Part shown: piece after piece, positions 57,781 to 64,000 of the stretch
Position numbering within the stretch: the stretch's first letter is position 1
How the letters are laid out: every line of letters begins with the position of its first letter
From: Acidobacteriota bacterium
Lineage (GTDB): Bacteria > Acidobacteriota > Vicinamibacteria > Vicinamibacterales > UBA2999
NCBI GenBank assembly: GCA_030697165.1
Contig: JAUYQQ010000004.1
Span: 269,390-333,389 of the forward strand
DNA length: 64,000 bases
Direction: 5' to 3'
Translations under genes and position numbers: made by a program
The notes under the pieces: model-generated
The model's database searches: none
What the model saw: only the letters and a program-made list of their open reading frames with translations
What the model was told of the DNA's origin: nothing

Positions 57781-58143
57781 CTAGCCGTCGACGAGAACCG
57801 TGAAGCCGCCGTAGTTCATGCGTTTCATGTCGAAAGCCGCAGCGTCGGTCATCATCGCCGCCATCCGCTTGTCTTTCACGACCTTCTTATTTACGGCATC
57901 GCGATGCGCACGCGACTTGTAGACGATCCACGAGAAGATAACGATCTCGCCGGCCTTGAGTTTTGTGACCTTGGCAAAGGATGTCCCCATCCCGGGGTGG
58001 ATCAGGTCGTCGCCCATCGTCTCGACGTAGTCCAGCGCGCCGTGGTCTTTCCACACCTTCGACGCCTTCCTGGCAATGGTGCGATAGTCGGCCAGGCGCT
58101 TCTTCGGGATTACGAGCAGAAATCCATCAACGTACTTGGGCAT
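57781..58143 (-). CDS. DUF1428 family protein
   Basis: The 120-residue cytoplasmic protein starts MPKYVDGFLLVIPKKRLADY and has the DUF1428 core GEIVIFSWIVYKSRAHRDAV and MAAMMTDAAAFDMKRMNYGG. This is a dimeric ferredoxin-like (YbaA-type) fold of unknown function. ATG 58143 is chosen for this natural start; the longer frame to 58311 reads into proS in another frame. It follows proS by 16 bp. Confidence 0.9.
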   Translation of the reverse strand: MPKYVDGFLLVIPKKRLADYRTIARKASKVWKDHGALDYVETMGDDLIHPGMGTSFAKVTKLKAGEIVIFSWIVYKSRAHRDAVNKKVVKDKRMAAMMTDAAAFDMKRMNYGGFTVLVDG

Positions 58144-58159
58144 GTGAACTCTCCTTCTC

Positions 58160-59623
58160 TTAGTACGCCTTGGCGAACCAGGCGCTGACCTTGCCGGGCT
58201 GGCCGCACTTGATGCACGGCTGGCCGGGCGCCTGGTCGTAACCGACCGGGATGTTGCGAATGGTCGCCTGCGTCTCGGCCTTGATGTCGGCCTCGCACTT
58301 GGCGTCTTCACACCACGGCGCGATCACGAACCCCGGACGGCCTGCCATCGACGCCTTGAAGGCCTCGTAGCTGTCGGCCGTCGTGGTGTGCTCCTCGCGG
58401 AACGCGCGGGCGCGGGCGAGCAGGCTCGCCTGGATCTCGGCCAGCAGCGCCTTGATTGCATCGGTCAGGCCGTCCATGGGAATCGACGCCTTGGCGCGCG
58501 TGTCGCGGCGAGCCGCGAAGACCGCGGACTTCTCGATGTCCTTGGGGCCAATCTCGAGGCGCAGCGGCACGCCGCGCATCTCGTACTCGGCGAACTTCCA
58601 GCCGGGCGTCTGGCTTTCGTCGGCGTCGAGCTTCACGCGAATGCCGGCCGCCTTCAGTTCGGCGGCAATCTCCTCGCACTTCGGCAGGACGGTTTCCTTC
58701 CAGGTGCCGCGGGGAATCGGCACGATCACGACCTGGAAAGGCGCAATCGCCGGCGGCAGGATCAACCCGCTGTCGTCGCCGTGCGTCATGATCACCCCGC
58801 CGATCAGCCGCGTGGACACTCCCCACGACGTGGTCCACGCGTGCTGCAGCGCCTTGTCGCGGCCCTGGAACTGGATGTCGAAGGCCTTCGCGAAGTTCTG
58901 GCCGAGGTTGTGCGAGGTGCCAGCCTGCAGCGCGCGGCCATCCCCCATCAACGCTTCGATCGAGTAGGTTTTCGAGGCGCCGGCGAACTTCTCGCTGTCG
59001 CTCTTCTGCCCGTCCACGACCGGCATCGCCAGCACGTTCTCGGCGAATTCCTTGTAGATGCCGAGAATCATCATCGTCTCGGCCTGCGCCTCGTCCGCCG
59101 TCTCATGGGCCGTGTGGCCCTCTTGCCAGAGGAACTCGGTCGTGCGCAGGAACGGCCGCGTGACCTTCTCCCAGCGAACGACGTTGGCCCACTGGTTGAT
59201 CAGGACGGGCAGGTCGCGCCACGACTGGATCCACTTCTGGTACATCACGCCGAAGATGGTCTCGGACGTCGGCCGGATGACGAGCTTTTCCTCGAGCTCC
59301 TCGCCGCCACCGTGCGTGACGTAAGCCACCTGCGGCGCGAAGCCCTCGACGTGCTGCGCTTCCTTCACGAGCAGGCTCTCGGGAATCAGCAGCGGAAAGT
59401 ACGCGTTGACGTGCCCGGTCGCCTTGAAGCGCTGGTCGAGCTGCTGCTGGATCAGCTCCCAGATCGCGTAGCCGTACGGGCGAATGACCATGAAGCCCTT
59501 GACCGGCGAGTAGTCGGCCAGTTCGGCCTTGCGGACGACATCGAGATACCACTTCGAGAAGTCGACCGACTGCTTGGTGATTTCCGTAACAAACGCTTCG
59601 TCCTGATTGGGTTTCGCGGCCAT
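58160..59623 (-). CDS. proS: Prolyl-tRNA synthetase, eukaryote/archaeal-like type
   Basis: The 487-residue class II synthetase charges tRNA-Pro. It has FVTEITKQSVDFSKWYLDVV at the start, GFMVIRPYGYAIWELIQQQL (motif 1 region), VIRPTSETIFGVMYQKWIQS (motif 2) and a C-terminal domain ending KCGQPGKVSAWFAKAY. There is no INS editing domain, so it is the short archaeal-type form. A CxxC pair (CIKCG) near the end may bind zinc. Confidence 0.94.
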   Translation of the reverse strand: MAAKPNQDEAFVTEITKQSVDFSKWYLDVVRKAELADYSPVKGFMVIRPYGYAIWELIQQQLDQRFKATGHVNAYFPLLIPESLLVKEAQHVEGFAPQVAYVTHGGGEELEEKLVIRPTSETIFGVMYQKWIQSWRDLPVLINQWANVVRWEKVTRPFLRTTEFLWQEGHTAHETADEAQAETMMILGIYKEFAENVLAMPVVDGQKSDSEKFAGASKTYSIEALMGDGRALQAGTSHNLGQNFAKAFDIQFQGRDKALQHAWTTSWGVSTRLIGGVIMTHGDDSGLILPPAIAPFQVVIVPIPRGTWKETVLPKCEEIAAELKAAGIRVKLDADESQTPGWKFAEYEMRGVPLRLEIGPKDIEKSAVFAARRDTRAKASIPMDGLTDAIKALLAEIQASLLARARAFREEHTTTADSYEAFKASMAGRPGFVIAPWCEDAKCEADIKAETQATIRNIPVGYDQAPGQPCIKCGQPGKVSAWFAKAY

Positions 59624-59632
59624 GGCCTACAT

Positions 59633-61210
59633 CTATGTAGTGTCCGGCTTTAGCCGGACCACTGGGTTCTTGTCGACGATATGAACCTTAAAGTTTACGT
59701 CATCTCGGGCCGGGAAGTCGGTCCGCGCGTGCCCGCCCCGCGTTTCCTCGCGGCGCAGTGCCGCGTGCGCCATCAGGCGGCCGACCGTGACGATCGAGGC
59801 CACCCGCCAGTCGGCGTCGGCCAGCCCGCCGGCCTCGAGCCCGGGGACCACGGCGGCGTACCACGCGTCGAGTTTGTGAATGGCAGCCTCGAGCGACGAC
59901 CGTTCGCGCATGAGCCCCACCGCAGTCCACATCAATTCGCGCACTGAGCCCTCGTTTGGGGGGCGCACCTTAGGCACCTTAGGCACCATAGGCACCATAG
60001 GCACCCTGACCGCCTCGGCAAGCTGTCCAGGCTCAGGCGGAAGCAACATCGCCTGAGCCGCCCTGGCTCCAAACACCAAACCTTCGAGCAACGAATTGCT
60101 CGCCAGGCGGTTGGCGCCATGGACGCCGGTGCAGGCGACCTCGCCGGCCGCCAGCAGTCCTGGAATCGTGGTCCGGCCCCACAGGTCGGTCTCGACGCCA
60201 CCCATCACGTAGTGCGCCGCGGGGCCAACCGGCACGTGATCGGTGGCCAGGTCGAAACCGGCCTCCCGGCAAGCCCTGGCGATCGTCGGGAACCGGTCTC
60301 GCACCCACGCCGGGTCGAGATGCTGCAACGACAGATAAACCGGCCTGCCGGTGCGTTGCTGCTCGCGCACGATCGCGCGCGACACCAGGTCGCGCGACGC
60401 CAGGTCGCCGGCCGGTTCGTAGCGCGTCATGAACCGCTCGCCGGCGTCGTTGACCAGGAACGCGCCTTCCCCGCGCATGGCCTCCGACAGCAGGAACCGG
60501 GGCGCCCCCAGGGCGCTGAGCGCGGTGGGGTGGAACTGCACGAACTCCATGTCGGCGACCCGGGCGCCGCACTGCCAGGCCAGGGTCACTCCGTCGCCCG
60601 TCGCGATCGACGGGTTCGTGGTCTCCCGGAACACCTGGCCGGCTCCGCCGGTGGCGACGAGCACGGCGGTAGCTTCCACCACGTGAGTGCCGCGGTCGTT
60701 TTCATACGCGGCGCCAACGCAGCGGCCGCCCCGTACCAACAACCGGCTGACGCGGGCGTGCCGTTCGACGCGCACCCGCGCGTGCTCGGCCACCTGGTGC
60801 CAGAGCGCGCGGCCAATCTCCCGGCCGGTCGCATCGGCGGCGTGCATCACCCGGTGCAGCCCATGGGCGCCTTCGCGGCCAAACGACAGTTCGCCCGAGG
60901 GCTCGCGGTCGAAGCGCGCGCCGTTCGCAATCAGTTCGCGGGTATAACGCACGCCGTCTTCCACCAGCACGCGTACCGCCGGCTCGATGCATAGCCCATC
61001 ACCGGCCGCGATCGTGTCGGCCGCATGCAGCGACGGCGAGTCGCCCGGACCAAGCGCCGCGGCAATGCCGCCTTGCGCGTAGCCGGTGTTGCTTTCAGCG
61101 GGATCGGCCTTGGTGAGAATGAGGACGTCGCCGGCCATGGCGAGATCGGCGGCCGCGCGCAATCCCGCAATGCCGCTGCCGATGACCAGGAAGTCCGTAC
61201 GCCGTTGCAC
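59633..61210 (-). CDS. nadB: L-aspartate oxidase, with a repeat array and repeat-derived C-terminus
   Basis: The 525-residue FAD enzyme oxidises L-aspartate to iminoaspartate, the first step of NAD synthesis. The FAD motif is DFLVIGSGIAGLRAAADLA. Other signatures are TGYAQGGIAAALG, SFGREGAHGLHR and the substrate loop ACTGVHGANRLASNSLLEGL. Residues about 402-416 are VPMVPMVPKVPKV, from a 9-bp tandem array. The last residues (VVRLKPDTT) are encoded by a TCCGGCTTTAGCCGGA palindrome. The start GTG 61210 gives the FAD motif six residues in; no other start fits. Confidence 0.93.
   Translation of the reverse strand: MQRRTDFLVIGSGIAGLRAAADLAMAGDVLILTKADPAESNTGYAQGGIAAALGPGDSPSLHAADTIAAGDGLCIEPAVRVLVEDGVRYTRELIANGARFDREPSGELSFGREGAHGLHRVMHAADATGREIGRALWHQVAEHARVRVERHARVSRLLVRGGRCVGAAYENDRGTHVVEATAVLVATGGAGQVFRETTNPSIATGDGVTLAWQCGARVADMEFVQFHPTALSALGAPRFLLSEAMRGEGAFLVNDAGERFMTRYEPAGDLASRDLVSRAIVREQQRTGRPVYLSLQHLDPAWVRDRFPTIARACREAGFDLATDHVPVGPAAHYVMGGVETDLWGRTTIPGLLAAGEVACTGVHGANRLASNSLLEGLVFGARAAQAMLLPPEPGQLAEAVRVPMVPMVPKVPKVRPPNEGSVRELMWTAVGLMRERSSLEAAIHKLDAWYAAVVPGLEAGGLADADWRVASIVTVGRLMAHAALRREETRGGHARTDFPARDDVNFKVHIVDKNPVVRLKPDTT
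59642..59659. repeat. GTCCGGCTTTAGCCGGAC palindrome at the nadB end
   Basis: Perfect 7-bp stem with a 4-nt centre. It encodes VRLKPDT, part of the nadB C-terminal tail. Same core as the copy at 29691-29706 in the glpQ signal region. Confidence 0.85.
59963..60007. repeat. In-frame 9-bp tandem array inside nadB
   Basis: Five 9-bp units: one GCGCACCTT, AGGCACCTT, two AGGCACCAT and AGGCACCCT. On the minus strand they encode VPMVPMVPKVPKV. Same consensus as 4734-4751 and the murU array. Confidence 0.92.
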
Positions 61211-61217
61211 CGAATGT

Positions 61218-61224
61218 TATTCTA
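61218..61224. promoter_or_regulatory. Shared divergent -10 region of nadB and aroB
   Basis: TATTCT on the plus strand (61218-61223) ends 11 nt before aroB ATG 61235. TAGAAT on the minus strand (61224-61219) ends 8 nt before nadB GTG 61210. The two start codons are 24 bp apart, so any -35 lies in the other gene. Both hexamers overlap. Confidence 0.5.
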
Positions 61225-61234
61225 GCAGTCGTAC

Positions 61235-62320
61235 ATGCCACCCACCCGCATCGGGGTGACCGCCGCGGCGGGCGCCTACTCCGTGGTCATCGGCGCCAAC
61301 ACCATCGACGCGCTCGGCCGCGAGCTGGACGACGCGGGACTCGGCCCACGCCGCATCCTGGTGTCGAGCCCGCGAGTCTGGGACCTGCACGGCAAGCGCT
61401 TTCGCCAGGCCGGTGCCGGGCGCACGCCGGTGCTCGTGGACGACGGCGAGCGCGCCAAGAACATCGCCACGGTCTCGCGCGTCCACGATGCTCTGGTCAA
61501 GGCCGGCGCCGATCGCGCCACGGTCGTCATTGCCGTCGGCGGCGGTGTCATCGGCGACCTGGTCGGGTTTGCCGCCGCCACCTACCTCCGCGGCATCCGC
61601 GTCGTCCATGTGCCGACGACGTTGCTGGCGCAGGTGGACAGCGCCATCGGCGGCAAGACCGGCGTCAATCACGCCCTCGGCAAGAACCTGATTGGGTCGT
61701 TCCACGCCCCGAGCCTGGTGGTGGCGGATCCGGTCGTGCTGGGCACGTTGCCACGCCGCGAGTTCAGGGCCGGCCTCTACGAGGTGATCAAGTACGGCGT
61801 GATCGCTGAACCGGCGCTACTGGATCGCATTCGCACGACCTTGCCGGCCATCTTCGCGCGCGAGGCCGGCGCCGTGGAGCCGCTGGTTGCCGCGTCCTGC
61901 CGCATCAAGGCACAGGTGGTCACGGCCGACGAACACGAAGGCGGCCTGCGGCGCATCCTGAACTTCGGCCACACGGTGGGCCATGCTTTGGAAGCGGCGA
62001 CGAAGTACAAGCGGTTCCGCCACGGCGAGGCGGTCGGCTACGGGATGCTGGCGGCGTTGTCGCTCGGCGCCGCGCGCGGCGTGACCCCGCCCGACCTGTA
62101 CGACGAAGTTCTGGACCTGATCACCCACCTGGGGCCGCTGCCACCGGTGTCGGACATCTCGTCGAAAGAAGCGCTGGCGGCGATGGGCCGCGACAAGAAG
62201 GTGGTGGCCGGCACGCTGCACTTCGTGGCGGCCACCGGACGCGGCGAGACGACGACGCTGACCGACGTGACTGCCAAGGAGTTGAAGGCTGCTCTGAAGA
62301 AGCTGGGGCTGCGGAGCTAA
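61235..62320 (+). CDS. aroB: 3-dehydroquinate synthase
   Basis: The 361-residue NAD- and metal-dependent enzyme turns DAHP into 3-dehydroquinate, the second step of the shikimate pathway. The NAD loop GGGVIGDLVGFAAATYLRG, VPTTLLAQVDSAIGGKTGVN, and zinc ligands in ILNFGHTVGHALE and RFRHGEAVGYGM are all present. It is divergent from nadB and converges with the NtrC-type regulator, 1 bp apart. Confidence 0.96.
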   Translation: MPPTRIGVTAAAGAYSVVIGANTIDALGRELDDAGLGPRRILVSSPRVWDLHGKRFRQAGAGRTPVLVDDGERAKNIATVSRVHDALVKAGADRATVVIAVGGGVIGDLVGFAAATYLRGIRVVHVPTTLLAQVDSAIGGKTGVNHALGKNLIGSFHAPSLVVADPVVLGTLPRREFRAGLYEVIKYGVIAEPALLDRIRTTLPAIFAREAGAVEPLVAASCRIKAQVVTADEHEGGLRRILNFGHTVGHALEAATKYKRFRHGEAVGYGMLAALSLGAARGVTPPDLYDEVLDLITHLGPLPPVSDISSKEALAAMGRDKKVVAGTLHFVAATGRGETTTLTDVTAKELKAALKKLGLRS

Positions 62321-62321
62321 C

Positions 62322-63713
62322 CTAGAGCTTGAGCTCGCGCATCTTCGCTTCGAGCGCCTTGTAGTTGATTTGAAGCAAGTCGGCCGCGCGGCCGCGGTCG
62401 CCGCCGGCCTCGAACAGCGCCTGCTGGACCTTGCGGCGTTCCACCTCGCCCACCGCCCTCGCGGTGGCCTCGGCGAGGCTGCCGTGCAGGTCGACGCGCT
62501 CCCACGGGTCGCTTGACGAGCCGCTTCTCGGCACCGGTGACAGGCTCAAGTGACGCGGCAGCAGGGTGTCGCCGTCGGCCAGAATCACCGCCCGCTCGAG
62601 GGCGTTCTGCAACTCGCGGATGTTACCGGGCCAATCGTGCGCCATCAAAGTGGCCACGGCCTCGGGCGACAGCGTGATCTTCCTGCCGACGTCCTTCGCC
62701 ACCCGTTCGACGAAGTGGTGCGCCAGCTTGGGGATGTCTTCAAGCCGTTCGCGCAGGGCCGGAACCTCCACCGGGAACACCGACAGGCGGAAGTAGAGGT
62801 CTTCGCGGAACTGGCGCGCGGCTACGGCTTCGCGCAGCCGGCGGTTGGTGGCGGCCACAATGCGGACATCGAGCTGGATCGAGGCGCCGCCGCCCAGCCG
62901 TTCGATCTTGTGGGTTTCGATCGCGCGCAGCATCTTCGCCTGCACGGTCATGGGCATCTCGCCAATCTCGTCCAGGAACAACGTGCCCCGCTGCGCCATC
63001 TCGAAGCGACCCAGCTTGCGCTGGTTGGCGCCGGTGAAGGCGCCGCGTTCGTAGCCAAACAGCTCGGCCTCGAGCAAGGTGTCGGGAATGGCGGCGCAGT
63101 TGATGGCGACGAACGGGCCCTGGGCGCGGGGACTGCGGTTATGTAGCGCGCGGGCGCAGAGCTCCTTGCCGGTGCCGCTCTCCCCTTCCAGCAAGACCGT
63201 GGTGTCGCTGGCGGCCGCCCGATCGATGGCGGTCATGGCCTGGCGCAAGGCCGGCGAGTCGCCAATGATGTGGGGCCCGCCGCGACGCGCCGCCGCTTCT
63301 TCCTTGAGCAGCCGATACTCGCTCAGCAGGCGGCTCTGCGCCAAGGCGCGGTCCACCAGCAGCAACAGGTGATCGGGATCGACCGGCTTGGCGAGAAAGT
63401 CGAGCGCCCCCTGCTTCATGGCGGCGACCGCGTCCTGGATGCTGCCATGCGCGGTCATCACGATTACGGGCATCTCGGGGTCGGCTTCACGGGCGGCGCG
63501 CAACACGCCGAGCCCGTCGCCGCTCGGCAGGCGCAGATCGGACAGCACGATGGCGGGTTGAGAGAGGCGAAGGGCGGCGATCGCTTCCGGCTCGTCGCGG
63601 GCCTCGATCACAGCGTAGCCCTGCGCCTCGAGCGCCAGGCGCAGCATGGCCCGCAGTGAGTCCTTGTCTTCGACGAGGAGGATCGACGCCGCCGGTGCCG
63701 TGCGCGCGCTCAC
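62322..63713 (-). CDS. NtrC-type sigma-54-dependent response regulator
   Basis: The 463-residue regulator has a receiver domain (residues 10-125; Asp in LSDLRLPSGDG, Lys in LAKPVD), an AAA+ domain (about 150-380) with Walker A GESGTGKE, the sigma-54 loop ELFGYERGAFTGAN and Walker B GTLFLDEIGEM, and a C-terminal Fis-type HTH (RGRAADLLQINYKALEAKMR). It activates sigma-54 promoters after phosphorylation. The start is GTG 63713, which overlaps the stop of the upstream gene as GTGA. The cognate kinase is probably upstream, outside the window. Confidence 0.94.
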   Translation of the reverse strand: MSARTAPAASILLVEDKDSLRAMLRLALEAQGYAVIEARDEPEAIAALRLSQPAIVLSDLRLPSGDGLGVLRAAREADPEMPVIVMTAHGSIQDAVAAMKQGALDFLAKPVDPDHLLLLVDRALAQSRLLSEYRLLKEEAAARRGGPHIIGDSPALRQAMTAIDRAAASDTTVLLEGESGTGKELCARALHNRSPRAQGPFVAINCAAIPDTLLEAELFGYERGAFTGANQRKLGRFEMAQRGTLFLDEIGEMPMTVQAKMLRAIETHKIERLGGGASIQLDVRIVAATNRRLREAVAARQFREDLYFRLSVFPVEVPALRERLEDIPKLAHHFVERVAKDVGRKITLSPEAVATLMAHDWPGNIRELQNALERAVILADGDTLLPRHLSLSPVPRSGSSSDPWERVDLHGSLAEATARAVGEVERRKVQQALFEAGGDRGRAADLLQINYKALEAKMRELKL

Positions 63714-64000
63714 GCGCCGGGTCGCAACCAGCCGGACGGCACGCCGGCCCGGCGGGCCTCATCTTCGATCGCGGCGATCTCCTTCTGTTGCTTCTCGATC
63801 TCCGCGCGAACCCGATCCAGTTCGGCCAGCGCCGACTTGCGGTCGGTTTCAATCACGGCGCGCTGCGCCGGGTCGTCACGGTTCACGAAATCGGTGGTCA
63901 GGGCGTTAATGCGGCTCTGCAGCGCCTCGGCAAACATGCGCGAGCGATCGAGCGCGGTGCGCGCGGTGGTGATCCGGCCGCTCCAAAATTCCTGGTCGCC
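63710..64000 (-). CDS. Coiled-coil protein, 5' truncated by window edge
   Basis: The frame is open to the window end, so the start is outside. The visible 96 residues are helical and charged (ALAELDRVRAEIEKQQKEIA, AIEDEARRAGVPSGWLRPG) and read as a coiled coil. No domain is recognised. The stop overlaps the start of the NtrC-type gene (GTGA), so the two are cotranslated. An ATG at 63937 is in frame, but the frame continues past it and it is not taken as the start. Confidence 0.65.
   Translation of the reverse strand, partial: GDQEFWSGRITTARTALDRSRMFAEALQSRINALTTDFVNRDDPAQRAVIETDRKSALAELDRVRAEIEKQQKEIAAIEDEARRAGVPSGWLRPGA

Overview
The window is a GC-rich, gene-dense piece of bacterial chromosome. 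The gene content points to Acidobacteriota, most likely class Vicinamibacteria. This rests on a VWFA protein of the acidobacterial type, an NfeD/flotillin pair, an Mla-type lipid transport operon, Gram-negative envelope genes and many dispersed short palindromes. The taxonomic call is inference from gene families, not from a marker-gene tree. I see no rRNA, tRNA, CRISPR array, prophage or insertion sequence. Almost everything is housekeeping.

Layout. 1-5,950: end of a threonine dehydratase-like gene, alpha-glucan phosphorylase, an exported M28 peptidase (minus strand), a zinc-ribbon protein of unknown role and a small exported protein. 5,950-8,800 (minus): VWFA protein coupled to a DUF4870 membrane protein. 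8,900-16,600: M24 peptidase, HtrA protease, then CYTH phosphatase, MurU-like and AmgK-like genes (peptidoglycan recycling), a TIM-barrel isomerase and asnS. 16,640-27,450: rimO, then rimP-nusA-infB-rbfA-orn-truB-rpsO-pnp. 27,600-31,300: vapBC, a cupredoxin-like protein, a glycerophosphodiesterase and an M48 protease. 30,900-33,660: nfeD-floA-hypothetical. 33,700-36,280: GH15 glucoamylase divergent from polyphosphate glucokinase. 36,300-42,190: DUF4097 lipoprotein, DASS and NhaC transporters, DUF885 peptidase. 42,200-46,050: Mla operon (BON/barrel lipoprotein, MlaE, MlaF, MlaD-OmpA fusion). 46,080-49,090: remnant of a receiver domain, then a large hybrid histidine kinase. 49,085-57,660: smc, ctpA, tatA-tatC, OmpA-family barrel. 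57,780-64,000: DUF1428, proS, nadB, aroB, an NtrC-type regulator and a truncated coiled-coil gene.

The most unusual signal is not a gene cluster but a set of short repeats. Several palindromic families and several slippage-type tandem arrays (7-, 9- and 14-bp units) recur between genes. Many run into or lie wholly inside reading frames, where they stay in frame and add peptide segments. Examples are inside smc, rimO, murU and nadB, at the C-termini of nusA, orn, murU, nadB and the isomerase, and in the N-termini of truB and the glycerophosphodiesterase. This resembles the Rickettsia palindromic elements.

A second theme is short or absent 5' leaders. Several genes have a -10 hexamer only 5-11 nt before the start codon, which suggests leaderless mRNAs. 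In the extreme case nadB and aroB diverge from start codons 24 bp apart.
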